64,000 bases of DNA from Psychrilyobacter atlanticus DSM 19335 (lineage in GTDB: Bacteria > Fusobacteriota > Fusobacteriia > Fusobacteriales > Fusobacteriaceae). The stretch spans positions 2,223,159 through 2,287,158 of the forward strand of contig NZ_KE384547.1 of assembly GCF_000426625.1 (NCBI RefSeq). The letters are read 5' to 3'. Below, piece by piece: positions 1 to 7,946 of this stretch (the first letter of the stretch is position 1; every line of letters starts with the position of its first letter). Under the pieces are notes generated by a model, which saw only the letters and a list, made by a program, of their open reading frames with translations, was not told the origin of the DNA and ran no database searches. The translations under genes were made by a program, and so were the position numbers.

Positions 1-968
1 AAGTTCTTCATTACAAATTGGAACCATGTTGTTGCTGCTTCCTCATGTTCTCTCTTTAAAATACCTGTCAACTTCGCGAAAGCTACCGATAAGATCATAA
101 GTGCATAGGGATGCAGTGGTATATATTTTCCTAAAAGTCTCCCTAATACATAGAATGATGTCGCTATCAATAGACCTTTTCCTAGAGATGCATAGTCTAT
201 CTTTAACTCTTTTTCTTCTTCAATACCTACGTCATCCTGTCCCTTTAATAATTTACCGTCACCAGAAATTTTCTTATATTTTTTACCTAATTTATTCAAT
301 ATTCCTGCACAAACTATAGCTACTGCATTACCTAATGCTACTGCCGGAACCATTATAGATAAAAGCTTTGTAGGATCCTGTTCCATTGCTTTACCAAAGA
401 TTTGAGCTAGAGGTACTGCTCCTGCTCCCATTCCACCACCCATTATTGGGATAGCTATATAAAACACTGCATTGGTGAATCCATAACCCATCAATGCTCC
501 TACTGTTCCAGTCATTAAGATCGATACAAATACTCCACCTATTATTACTGGAAGATATTTTAACCCAGCCTTTATAAGCAGTTTTGTGTCCATTCCTAAT
601 ATACTACCTGTTATAAGGGCAGCTATATAAAAATTTAAAAATCCTCCACTTTTCATAAACGTTGCCGAAGAACTAACCACTGTTTCCGGTAAAACATTAT
701 ATGTAACCAATGCTGCCGCTGCAAATATAGCTACTATAGGTCCTCCACCAAAATAATCTTTTATAATAGGTGTCCTGTTACCTATCTCATTTAACAATAC
801 TCCCATTATAAGTAAAAAAGGTATCACGCCCTCCATCCCTTTTGGCAGTGCTCCTGTAAATGCTGCACCTAATACTACTGCTGTTATAGGTATAAAATAT
901 TTCATCTCCAAACCTAATAATTTAAATTTTTTCTGTACCTTATCCTTAGACAAAACTGCTGTTTTCAT
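1..968 (-). CDS. 2-hydroxycarboxylate transporter (CitS/MaeN family), partial
   Basis: Open reading frame running off the left edge of the window, so the C-terminus is missing; 322 codons are present. The translation is very hydrophobic and carries the glycine-rich re-entrant motif GGGMGAGAVPL at about residues 181-191 and an earlier FGGGPIVAI, both typical of the 2HCT family of Na+- or H+-coupled citrate/malate transporters. The ATG at 968-966 follows a strong AGGGGGGAAG Shine-Dalgarno sequence. It lies near a CitA/CitB-like two-component system (3151-5354), the usual regulator of this kind of carrier. The substrate (citrate, malate or another 2-hydroxycarboxylate) cannot be told from sequence alone. 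Confidence 0.9.
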   Translation of the reverse strand, partial: MKTAVLSKDKVQKKFKLLGLEMKYFIPITAVVLGAAFTGALPKGMEGVIPFLLIMGVLLNEIGNRTPIIKDYFGGGPIVAIFAAAALVTYNVLPETVVSSSATFMKSGGFLNFYIAALITGSILGMDTKLLIKAGLKYLPVIIGGVFVSILMTGTVGALMGYGFTNAVFYIAIPIMGGGMGAGAVPLAQIFGKAMEQDPTKLLSIMVPAVALGNAVAIVCAGILNKLGKKYKKISGDGKLLKGQDDVGIEEEKELKIDYASLGKGLLIATSFYVLGRLLGKYIPLHPYALMILSVAFAKLTGILKREHEEAATTWFQFVMKN

Positions 969-1075
969 CTTCTTCCCCCCTGTTTCATTTTTTATCTTTA
1001 TTATCTATATATTTAGTATATTCCTTATTTTTTCTTAAAGATATAAAACAAAACTAAAAAAATAATTATTAAATT

Positions 1076-1111
1076 AAAAAAAGATTGCTAATAAATTAGC
1101 AATCTTTTTCT
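1076..1111 (-). terminator. Intrinsic terminator, bidirectional
   Basis: Inverted repeat GATTGCTAAT / ATTAGCAATC (1083-1092 and 1095-1104) with A-run on the left and T-run on the right, so it can terminate on both strands. It lies directly after the lipoprotein gene read on the minus strand. Confidence 0.75.
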
Positions 1112-1117
1112 TAAAAA

Positions 1118-1651
1118 TTATTTAATCATTTTTACCCTTTCAAGTTCAGTTCTAAGCTCCTCATATATAGAGGTGTAATTGATGGCCTTCATTCTTTCTG
1201 TTTCAGTTCTAAGTTCATTGAATAAAGATGCATAAACTGCCGGTTCATCTATATCCTTGGCAGATTTAGATCCATATGCCCCCTGGACTATATCTGTATT
1301 TTCCCTTATATTAATTCTAACTCTACTGTTTACTTTAGATATTTCTGTAATAGTCGTACTGATATCATAGGTAATTACTCCACTTCTATCCAGCCAAAAT
1401 TTTTCTGCACCAGATGTTGCGTCTCTTACAGCTGTAGCTTTGATTAAACCGGTTTTATAATCAGTGTTTTCAACTGTATATCCTTGATTTTCTAAAACTA
1501 TCATAACAGAACGAAATGCAATATCATAATTAGCCTTTATTGTTTTGGTTCTCATCTGTGACCTTTGTAACGATGAAACTTTTGGTGTATTTGAAGAACA
1601 CCCAGTCATAAATATTGTGATTCCTATCAACATTAATATAAATTTTTTCAT
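1118..1651 (-). CDS. Predicted lipoprotein of unknown function
   Basis: 177 residues. The N-terminus is a lipoprotein signal: a basic start (MKK), a hydrophobic stretch and a lipobox ending FMTGC with the lipidated Cys at position 18. The mature part is polar, with mixed alpha/beta character, and ends in a near-repeat of the element ELRTE(T/L)ER around residues 147-172. No family was recognised. It follows the BamE-like lipoprotein gene by 22 bases on the same strand and ends in a terminator, so the two are probably one transcript. A role in the envelope is inferred only from the signal peptide and the neighbour. Confidence 0.75.
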   Translation of the reverse strand: MKKFILMLIGITIFMTGCSSNTPKVSSLQRSQMRTKTIKANYDIAFRSVMIVLENQGYTVENTDYKTGLIKATAVRDATSGAEKFWLDRSGVITYDISTTITEISKVNSRVRINIRENTDIVQGAYGSKSAKDIDEPAVYASLFNELRTETERMKAINYTSIYEELRTELERVKMIK

Positions 1652-1673
1652 TTCTTACAATCCTCCAATTTTT

Positions 1674-2048
1674 TTAGTAAACGCTTGATATTAAACTATA
1701 ATCTTCTACTATATCATTTTCATCAAATGTAATTATCCAGTCAAAACTACTGGTAGTAGAACTACTTAATGCTGAATTACTTCCTACGAATAAAAAATTT
1801 TCAAACCCACTTTTCTGAGCACTTTCTGAAGACATTTTATTATAGCTCCAAACTTCATTGTCGGCCCTATTCTTTGTGATCATATTAGGTGCACCAAATA
1901 TCCCTAATATTTCAGTTTGAGTAGTTGAACCCTTTACAACCTCTGATTTAATTACCCCCACTGTTAAATTAGATTTTTGTTGTGGAACCGTAGTAGAACT
2001 ACACCCTAATAAACTTAATAACAATAATAAACAAAATATTTTTTTCAA
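1674..2048 (-). CDS. SmpA/OmlA (BamE)-like small lipoprotein
   Basis: 124 residues with a lipoprotein signal ending SLLGC (Cys 16). The mature domain has the SmpA/OmlA pattern: VKGSTTQTEILGIFGAPN followed by VWSYNK, corresponding to the G-x-(S/T)-x-x-(E/D)-(V/I)-x-x-x-(L/F)-G-x-P segment and the W-x-Y strand of BamE-type folds. In proteobacteria BamE belongs to the outer-membrane beta-barrel assembly complex; whether this fusobacterial-type protein does the same is unproven, since many unrelated lipoproteins share the fold. It is probably co-transcribed with the following lipoprotein gene. Confidence 0.7.
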   Translation of the reverse strand: MKKIFCLLLLLSLLGCSSTTVPQQKSNLTVGVIKSEVVKGSTTQTEILGIFGAPNMITKNRADNEVWSYNKMSSESAQKSGFENFLFVGSNSALSSSTTSSFDWIITFDENDIVEDYSLISSVY

Positions 2049-2303
2049 AATTTTACCTCCTAATTTTTTTATCTATTTTAAACTTTAAAAACAACTTATT
2101 CTTTTTTTAGCCGATCTTTTTATTCCTTTAAGTTAATTTTAATTTATCTAAAATTTTATCATATTTAATAAAGAAAAACAAATGAAGAAAATTTAATGTA
2201 TTTTCATAATTGAGAAAAAATACCCTAAAATAGAATTAGACTTAAAGGAAAAATTATTTAAAATTGAATAATTTAAATAAGATCATTTAGGAGGTCGTTT
2301 TTT

Positions 2304-2519
2304 ATGATTAATAAATTAAAAGAAATCAGAGAATTAAGAAAGACAAGGAAGTTAGTCGCTGAAGAAGAATTAAAGAGATTAGAAAAAGACTATGAATCTA
2401 AAGATAAAAATGAAGAAATAGCCCAAAGAATAGAAAATATTAAAAGAAAAATAAATCAATTGGAGAAAGATTTAGAAGGTCTAACTGATCTCGAAGACAA
2501 ATTCAATCAAAAATCGTAA
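2304..2519 (+). CDS. Small coiled-coil protein, unknown
   Basis: 71 residues, almost entirely Lys/Glu-rich with heptad spacing of Leu and Ile from about residue 5 to 62, so it should form one long alpha-helical coiled coil. It has no signal peptide or membrane segment. The ATG is preceded by TTAGGAGGTCG at good spacing, and the gene ends in a clear terminator, so it looks like a real single-gene unit. No function can be assigned. Confidence 0.6.
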   Translation: MINKLKEIRELRKTRKLVAEEELKRLEKDYESKDKNEEIAQRIENIKRKINQLEKDLEGLTDLEDKFNQKS

Positions 2520-2542
2520 GTTATTTTTTTAGGCCCTAAAAT

Positions 2543-2575
2543 AAAAGGACACTAATTTTAGTGTCCTTTTTCTTG
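2543..2575 (+). terminator. Intrinsic terminator after the coiled-coil gene
   Basis: Stem AAAGGACACTA / TAGTGTCCTTT with a short loop and a T-run after it (about 2544-2570). Confidence 0.75.
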
Positions 2576-2637
2576 ATATTTTTAGGTTAAGTTTTGAAGT
2601 TTACGAAATACATATTACGGAATTTACATAACTGATA

Positions 2638-3087
2638 TTATATTATGATATTTCTAAACTTTTTTATAATAATATTATTTTTTTCTTCACGTGATCTATG
2701 GCTTAATTCTTCTAATTCGACCTTATATTTTTTAATATCACTTAAAATCCAAATTTCAAATTCCCAAGGGTTTCCTTCACTATCATCTACAAAAATATTT
2801 ATAATAAACCCCTTAGGTCTATTACGTCGTTGAAATTTAACAAAATCCCCATATTGAATCTTTTTAAAATTTTCATTTTCAATAAATTCATACAGAATTT
2901 TTTTAGAGGTATCCCTCAAGTTTTTAGTTTCTATAACAATATCAATATCTCTGTCACAAACAACTTCTTGAGCTACACTTCCTATAACAAGAGGAACTCC
3001 ATATTTTTTTAGAACTTCTAGAACTTTTATCTCTGAAATTAAATTTTTAGCAATCTGTAACCTTTTTATACTTTCTTTTATTTCCAT
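2638..3087 (-). CDS. Nucleotidyltransferase-fold protein, unknown substrate
   Basis: 149 residues. The segment VIGSVAQEVVCDRDIDIVIE (residues 34-53) matches the nucleotidyltransferase superfamily signature: GS at 36-37, then a D-x-D pair at 47-49 that would bind the metal. A later acidic strand (WEFEIWIL, about residues 109-116) could give the third carboxylate. It resembles stand-alone minimal or GrpB/AadA-like nucleotidyltransferase domains but is not clearly any named family, and no HEPN partner lies next to it. It is a single gene between the coiled-coil gene and the response regulator. Confidence 0.55.
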   Translation of the reverse strand: MEIKESIKRLQIAKNLISEIKVLEVLKKYGVPLVIGSVAQEVVCDRDIDIVIETKNLRDTSKKILYEFIENENFKKIQYGDFVKFQRRNRPKGFIINIFVDDSEGNPWEFEIWILSDIKKYKVELEELSHRSREEKNNIIIKKFRNIII

Positions 3088-3150
3088 GCTTTAACACCTT
3101 CTTTTAAAATAATTAAATTAATTCCAATGACACTTATATAAACATAATGT

Positions 3151-3819
3151 TTACAGTATTACCTTATACTTATATTCTGGACGACCTACACTTCCATAAT
3201 AGATAGAATTTTCTACCCTTCCCAATTCCATAAGATAATCTAGATATTTTTTTACTGTTACTGTACTTGTGTTTAAAATGTCAGAAATTTCCTTAGAGGA
3301 CCACTCCTTGGATGAATCTAATAATAATATATCCATTATTTTTTTCAAAGTTTTTTCACTGATTCCTTTGACACTGCTTCCCTTAGTTTTATTTCTTAAA
3401 AATAATTTATCTACCTCTCCTTGGCTTAAAACTTCCTTTCCTGAAATATTTGATTTTTTATTTAAATACCTTCCCAAAGAATCCTTTAATCTGTTAAAAT
3501 CAAAGGGTTTTATGAGGTAATCTATTGCTCCTAATTTAAATGCTCTTTCTATCTCCACAGTATTATTTGAAGCTGTCAGGAAAATAACTTCAACTCCTAC
3601 TTTTTTCTTTCTTATAGTTTCTAAAGTTACCAAACCATTGGTATCAGGTAAAAACATATCTAATATTATTAGTTCTACATGATGTTGTTCTAAATATTTA
3701 ATAGCTTTTTTTCCCTCTTTAAAAGTTTTGACTACACGAAATTCCCCTACAGAATTTATTATCTTCTCTGTTATCATACTTACCATGGGATCATCTTCTA
3801 TAATAACTACATCTATCAT
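3151..3819 (-). CDS. CitB/DcuR-family response regulator
   Basis: 222 residues from the start chosen here. The receiver domain (residues 1-120) has the acidic pair D9/D10, phospho-acceptor D54, T82 and K104. The C-terminal part carries a winged-helix segment (SSKEISDILNTSTVTVKKYL) and ends VGRPEYKYKVIL, as in CitB/DcuR/MalR regulators. A longer frame extends to 3849, but the ATG at 3819 follows AAGGAGGGCAAGTT, overlaps the kinase stop codon as ATGA, and matches the start of the paralogue at 9564. It probably activates carboxylate transport or fermentation genes, the nearby 2HCT carrier being an obvious candidate. Confidence 0.88.
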   Translation of the reverse strand: MIDVVIIEDDPMVSMITEKIINSVGEFRVVKTFKEGKKAIKYLEQHHVELIILDMFLPDTNGLVTLETIRKKKVGVEVIFLTASNNTVEIERAFKLGAIDYLIKPFDFNRLKDSLGRYLNKKSNISGKEVLSQGEVDKLFLRNKTKGSSVKGISEKTLKKIMDILLLDSSKEWSSKEISDILNTSTVTVKKYLDYLMELGRVENSIYYGSVGRPEYKYKVIL

Positions 3820-5354
3820 AACTTGCCCTCCTTGCTGAGTTCCACACAAAATGTTTTACTATTTTTACGACTTTTAATGTTCAAACTTCCTTTATATACC
3901 TCCACAAGATTTTTAATGAGTGCCAATCCAGAGCCACGTCCCTCACCCTTAGAGGAATAACCTACATTAAATATTTTTTCCATCTCATGGGTGTCTATAC
4001 TTCGGCCGCTGTCTGTAACCTCTATTCTCAATTTACTCTCATCTTCAAAGAACCCAACCTGTATCTTTTTCTCTATACTATTTTCACAGGCTTCCCTGGC
4101 ATTTTCCAATAAGTTGCCGATTATTACAACCAAATCATTGGTATCTATATTGTCGTGAGTTTTATCTAATTTAGTTTTTTCATCTACATTAAAATTTATT
4201 CTGGATTCCCTGGCTAAACTCATCTTCGCCAAGATAAGTGCTTCAATTATTGGATCTTTTACTCCTACCACATTATGTTTTTCATTTTCAACTTCATATT
4301 CTAAGTAGAGTATATAATCTTTAGCCTTCTCATATTCTTCTAGCTGCAATAGTCCCGAAACTACATGGATCTTATTCTTAAATTCATGGACATTGGCTCT
4401 CATAGAGTTGATTATCTGAGCAACTCCCGTTATCTCCTCAGCTACTCTTTTTACCTCTCCACCATCTCTCAATATAAAGATGACATCTAATATTTTTTTT
4501 GTTTTATTTAATTTTATCGCACTTACAAATAATTTTCCACTTTCTACAACTATCTCTCTGTCATTGAATCCCGACTGGGTACTTATCACTGTTTCAAATA
4601 ACCGTTTAAACACCTCATCATCTCTGGAAGTTAACATATTTTGAGCAGCTCTATTGGTTTTGGTAATTTCTCCCTTACCATTTATAGTTACTATCCCCTC
4701 ATGCATATTGTCGAATATAACTTTTTTTTCAGCATAAAACCTTCCTATTTCCACAGGTTCATATCCAAAAATTTCTTTTTTTATACTCTTTGCTAAAAAA
4801 TATGATAAAAGAGCTCCGAATGAAAGGATTAGTAAAAATAAAAACACTGATTCTAAAATAAAATTATTTTTCCACTTATCCCGCTCTACCTGGTATTTTC
4901 CCACACTTATAAATCCTATCTGTTTTCCTTTATAATTTATAGGTTCAAATTTTCTGAGAGATACTCCCTGAGTTCCCTTGGCCATTGAAAAATAGGATTT
5001 TCCCTCTTCTACAACCACCTTTTCATCCCCGCCCTTAAATATTTTGCCTATATATTGGGGATCTACATGGGAGTATCTTCTACTCTCCATATCTGCTACT
5101 GTTATAAAATCTATATCCTCTAATTTAGACCATATTTTATTGGTGTAAGCTTGTATGTTTTCAGGTTTTTTTTTATATAAATTTTCTATTATAAACGGGT
5201 CATGACTGAGAGTCAGTGCTATATTTCCAAGATTTTTTCGTTCATTCAAATTTTCTACTTGAACTTTATTTTTAAAAAAAATAAAGTGTGTTATAAGTAA
5301 TATAACCGTTATCAAAACCACTAAATATATATATATTTTCTTTTCTAACCTCAT
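3816..5354 (-). CDS. CitA/DcuS-family sensor histidine kinase
   Basis: 512 residues: TM1 at about 7-27, an extracytoplasmic sensor domain to about 163, TM2 at about 166-188, a cytoplasmic PAS domain (FDNMHEGIVTINGKGEI), an H-box (RANVHEFKNKIHVVSGLLQL) and an HATPase with IIGNLLENAREA and GEGRGSGLALIKNL. The sensor domain keeps the carboxylate-binding pattern of CitA: RRYSHVDPQYIG, then MAKGTQGVSLRKFEPI. It should therefore sense citrate, malate or another di/tricarboxylate. The stop codon overlaps the regulator start by four bases, so the two are translationally coupled. Confidence 0.9.
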   Translation of the reverse strand: MRLEKKIYIYLVVLITVILLITHFIFFKNKVQVENLNERKNLGNIALTLSHDPFIIENLYKKKPENIQAYTNKIWSKLEDIDFITVADMESRRYSHVDPQYIGKIFKGGDEKVVVEEGKSYFSMAKGTQGVSLRKFEPINYKGKQIGFISVGKYQVERDKWKNNFILESVFLFLLILSFGALLSYFLAKSIKKEIFGYEPVEIGRFYAEKKVIFDNMHEGIVTINGKGEITKTNRAAQNMLTSRDDEVFKRLFETVISTQSGFNDREIVVESGKLFVSAIKLNKTKKILDVIFILRDGGEVKRVAEEITGVAQIINSMRANVHEFKNKIHVVSGLLQLEEYEKAKDYILYLEYEVENEKHNVVGVKDPIIEALILAKMSLARESRINFNVDEKTKLDKTHDNIDTNDLVVIIGNLLENAREACENSIEKKIQVGFFEDESKLRIEVTDSGRSIDTHEMEKIFNVGYSSKGEGRGSGLALIKNLVEVYKGSLNIKSRKNSKTFCVELSKEGKL

Positions 5355-5526
5355 TTTATCCCCCTATTTTGGTTAAGCAAACTATTATGGTAAAAGTTTA
5401 GCATATTTTTTCTCTTTTCTTAAAGGATTTTTTCATCTATGGTAAATATATAATTAGAGAATAAATAAAAATTAGGACACTAGATATTCAATATAAGTTT
5501 CATATAGATGATAAGGGAGGGAAGAG

Positions 5527-6165
5527 ATGTCGGAAATATTCAATAAAGAAGTTTTAAATCAATTAAAACAAGGACTGAACAAAATAAAAAACCCAATTAA
5601 AATTATTACCTTCATAGAAAGTGGAAAACCTCTGTGTGATGAGGTAGTCACCATGATGATGCAGTTAGCTGCATTAAATAACAAGATAAAATTTGTCGAA
5701 TATGATCTTATTAAAAACGCTGATTTAGCTGAAAAATATGGAATTGACAAAGTCCCTGGAACTACTATTTTAGCATCAGATAAACCTACTGGAATTAAAT
5801 TCTACGGAATTCCCAGTGGACATGAAATCAATTCACTCCTATTTGCTGTCCTAGAAAGTTCTGGAATAGTTACTCCATTAGATGCTAAATTAGTAGATGC
5901 CATTAAACAGATCAATAAAAAAATCAATATCAAGGTATTTGTAAGTTTACAATGTCCACATTGTCCCAAGGCAGTTATGACAGCTTGTAAAATAGCTTTA
6001 TTAAATAAAAATATTGACGCTGAGATGATACAGACCAATTTATATAGTGATCTGGCCAACAAATTTAAAATAAATTCTGTTCCTAGGATTATTTTTAATG
6101 ACAGTGATGATCTGTTGGGTGTACAGCCTATAGAAATGTTTGTAGATAAATTAAAAAAATTATAA
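5527..6165 (+). CDS. Double thioredoxin-fold protein (PDO/glutaredoxin-like)
   Basis: 212 residues with two tandem thioredoxin-like units, the architecture of protein disulfide oxidoreductase (PDO) and the AhpF N-terminal domain. The C-terminal unit has the redox motif CPHC (FVSLQCPHCPKAV, about residues 139-151) and cis-Pro strand SVPRIIF. The N-terminal unit has the cis-Pro strand KVPGTTIL but only one Cys in its active-site loop (GKPLCDEV), so only the C-terminal site looks redox-active. It is cytoplasmic, with no signal peptide. The gene is a single unit divergent from the CitA-like kinase and ends in a shared terminator. Its partner is unknown; no AhpC or reductase gene is adjacent. Confidence 0.75.
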   Translation: MSEIFNKEVLNQLKQGLNKIKNPIKIITFIESGKPLCDEVVTMMMQLAALNNKIKFVEYDLIKNADLAEKYGIDKVPGTTILASDKPTGIKFYGIPSGHEINSLLFAVLESSGIVTPLDAKLVDAIKQINKKINIKVFVSLQCPHCPKAVMTACKIALLNKNIDAEMIQTNLYSDLANKFKINSVPRIIFNDSDDLLGVQPIEMFVDKLKKL

Positions 6166-6180
6166 ATTTTCATAGAAATT

Positions 6181-6211
6181 AAAAAAATCCCTGAAATTCA
6201 GGGATTTTTTT
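6181..6211. terminator. Bidirectional intrinsic terminator
   Basis: AAAAAAATCCCTGAA / TTCAGGGATTTTTTT lies between the convergent PDO-like gene and tyrS and can end both transcripts. Confidence 0.8.
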
Positions 6212-6229
6212 AGACCCTACTAAGGGCTC

Positions 6230-7447
6230 TTATTTAACTATCTTAACTATCTTCTTTTTTCCTGCTCTTACTATCATTCCAGCTTCAATTTTTACCATTG
6301 CTTTTACGTCTTTAATCGCTACATCATTTACTTTAAATCCACCTTGAGTGATCAATCTTCTAGCATCTGAAGTTCCTTTAAAGAAATTTAATTTTTTTAC
6401 CAATAGGTCTATTGCTCCCACTTCATCTTCATCTACCTTTACTTCTGGTAAGTCTACATCCATGTTTCTCTTAGAGAATACATTTTCAAACCAGTCGTAG
6501 GCCTTTCTTCCCTCTTCTTCATTGTGGTAGATAGTTACAATTTCTGCTCCTAATCTCTTTTTACAATCCATAGGATGGATACTTCCATCGGCTACTCCTG
6601 CCTTTAATTTTGCAATTTCTTCCATAGGAACATCTGTAGCTACCTCATAGTAGTTCCACATAAGGTCATCTGAGATAGACATTACCTTTCCAAACATATC
6701 GTTAGGAGCCTCTGTTATCCCGATATAGTTATTTAATGATTTAGACATCTTTTCTACTCCATCTAGTCCCTCTAAGATAGGCATCATCATACATATTTGT
6801 GGTTCTGTTCCTGCATTTCTTTGCAGATCTCTACCTCTCAATAAGTTAAATGTCTGCTCAGTTGCTCCTAATTCTACATCTGCATCGATAGCTACAGAGT
6901 CATATCCCTGTAAGATTGGGTACATAAATTCTACCAATGATACAGGTTTTCCTGCTGCTAACCTTTTAGAAAAATCATCTCTTTGAATCATCTGTGCTAC
7001 TGTAAATTGAGACAATAACTTCAATACATCTTCTAATTTTAATTTTTCCAGCCAGTCACCGTTATATACAACTTCTGTTTTTTCCATATCTAAGATCAGC
7101 TTTAACTGGTCTAAATATGTTTGGATATTCTTTGTGATATCTTCAGAAGATAACATTGGTCTAGTTTCAGATTTTCCTGTAGGATCTCCTATTCTAGCTG
7201 TAAATGTACCTATTAAAAATTTCACTCTATGTCCTAGATCTTGAAATTGCTTTAACTTTCTAAGGGGTACTGCATGACCTATGTGTAAGTCTGAACCAGT
7301 TGGATCTATCCCTAATTTTACGATTAACGGAGTGTTAGTCTCCAATGATTTCTTTAACTTTTTTTCTAATTCCTTTTCAGAAATTAATTCCTCTACTCCC
7401 CTTTTTAATATATTTAACTGTCTTTGAACCTCTACATTGATATCCAT
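6230..7447 (-). CDS. tyrS: Tyrosyl-tRNA synthetase
   Basis: 405 residues, the normal length for bacterial TyrRS. The class I signature HIGH is at 55-58 and KMSKS at 233-237; YPILQGYDSVAI and the C-terminal S4-like RNA-binding segment (RLITQGGFKVNDVAI) are present. The GDPTGKSETR segment fits the TyrZ-type branch. It charges tRNA-Tyr in the cytoplasm. A 345-base leader with a Tyr-rich peptide and a terminator lies upstream (see 7751-7792 and 7642-7675), so expression is probably set by Tyr-tRNA availability through transcription attenuation. Confidence 0.97.
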   Translation of the reverse strand: MDINVEVQRQLNILKRGVEELISEKELEKKLKKSLETNTPLIVKLGIDPTGSDLHIGHAVPLRKLKQFQDLGHRVKFLIGTFTARIGDPTGKSETRPMLSSEDITKNIQTYLDQLKLILDMEKTEVVYNGDWLEKLKLEDVLKLLSQFTVAQMIQRDDFSKRLAAGKPVSLVEFMYPILQGYDSVAIDADVELGATEQTFNLLRGRDLQRNAGTEPQICMMMPILEGLDGVEKMSKSLNNYIGITEAPNDMFGKVMSISDDLMWNYYEVATDVPMEEIAKLKAGVADGSIHPMDCKKRLGAEIVTIYHNEEEGRKAYDWFENVFSKRNMDVDLPEVKVDEDEVGAIDLLVKKLNFFKGTSDARRLITQGGFKVNDVAIKDVKAMVKIEAGMIVRAGKKKIVKIVK

Positions 7448-7492
7448 AGTTAATCTCCTTTTCTATATATAATTTTATTTTTTATTAAAAAA

Positions 7493-7507
7493 GCAACATG
7501 ACGTTGC
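7493..7507. repeat. Palindromic repeat GCAAC(G)TGACGTTGC, copy 1
   Basis: Near-palindrome GCAACATGACGTTGC, followed by CATCCAGACAAGCACA. The same unit (with one or two changes) recurs at 56993-57007, and variants occur at 43007-43021 and 48638-48647. It lies in the tyrS leader between the terminator and the tyrS start. Confidence 0.6.
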
Positions 7508-7603
7508 ATCCAGACAAGCACAATTCAACCTTTTATAACTTTTTATTTATTTCATAAATTTTATCTCAAAGTTCTTAACTTATATCGTAAATTTATAGAT
7601 ACT

Positions 7604-7624
7604 TTGGTGATGCCCCTTGCGGGT
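7604..7624 (-). repeat. GNRA-hairpin repeat, copy 1
   Basis: Read on the minus strand this is ACCCGCAAGGGGCATCACCA, with CCC-GCAA-GGG forming a short stem closed by a GNRA-type tetraloop. Related copies lie at 17348-17368, 17375-17395 and 57051-57071. Confidence 0.5.
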
Positions 7625-7641
7625 TTGATTTCCTATACTAT

Positions 7642-7675
7642 AAAAAAAAGCTCACAGATTATATCTGCAAGCTTT
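7642..7675 (-). terminator. Attenuator terminator in the tyrS leader
   Basis: On the minus strand the stem AAAGCT-TG-CAGAT / ATCTG-TG-AGCTTT is followed by a run of eight or nine T. It lies 195 bases upstream of the tyrS start and 76 bases after the Tyr-rich leader peptide. An alternative pairing of the 5' arm (CAGATATAA, 7659-7667) with the upstream segment TTGTATCTG (7689-7697) would prevent it. Confidence 0.8.
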
Positions 7676-7688
7676 AAAAAGTTTAATT

Positions 7689-7746
7689 CAGATACAACCC
7701 CTATTAGTATACTATAAAATGGGCTGTAATATCTCTACACAGTCCC
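7689..7746 (-). promoter_or_regulatory. Competing hairpins of the tyrS attenuator
   Basis: Segment 1 (GGGACTGT, 7746-7739) can pair with segment 2 (ACAGCCC, 7727-7721). Segment 2 with its 5' flank (AGATATTACAGCCC, 7734-7721) can instead pair with segment 3 (GGGGTTGTATCT, 7701-7690). Segment 3 can also pair with the terminator 5' arm. A ribosome at the leader stop codon would cover segment 1, favouring 2:3 and termination; a ribosome stalled on the first Tyr codons would leave 1:2 free, favouring 3:4 and read-through. The pairings are seen; the mechanism is inferred. Confidence 0.65.
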
Positions 7747-7750
7747 TCAA

Positions 7751-7792
7751 TTAATAATAGTAATAATAAGTTTGGTTGTCATTAAATTTCAT
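7751..7792 (-). CDS. Tyrosine-rich leader peptide of tyrS
   Basis: A 13-residue ORF reading MKFNDNQTYYYYY then TAA. Five consecutive Tyr codons (TAT TAT TAC TAT TAT) directly before the stop are the hallmark of an amino-acid-specific attenuation leader. The ATG follows a good Shine-Dalgarno sequence (AGGAGAAAGAT). A TATAAT box at 7833-7828 lies about 36 bases upstream. It is too short to be found by ordinary gene calling. Its likely job is to act as a sensor: scarce Tyr-tRNA stalls the ribosome on the Tyr run and changes leader folding so that tyrS is transcribed. Confidence 0.85.
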   Translation of the reverse strand: MKFNDNQTYYYYY

Positions 7793-7827
7793 ATCTTTCT
7801 CCTAATTTCTTAGTCTATATTTTCCTA

Positions 7828-7833
7828 ATTATA
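7828..7833 (-). promoter_or_regulatory. Probable -10 box of the tyrS leader transcript
   Basis: TATAAT on the minus strand, placed so that transcription would start about 30 bases before the leader peptide. The -35 region (about 7851-7857) is AT-rich with no clear TTGACA, so the assignment is tentative. Confidence 0.5.
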
Positions 7834-7946
7834 ACATAATAAGATTTTTTTTTAAAGAAATAAAATGATAACTAAGATTATTTTCAATATATAGTATATA
7901 CTAGTATAAGAAATATATCCCAAATTAATTCTAAGAGGTGGTGCCT

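Noticed and set aside
7448-7860. A T box in the tyrS leader
   Set aside because: No AGGGTGG-x-ACCGCG-type T-box sequence or specifier loop was found; the Tyr-rich peptide and its hairpins explain the leader better.
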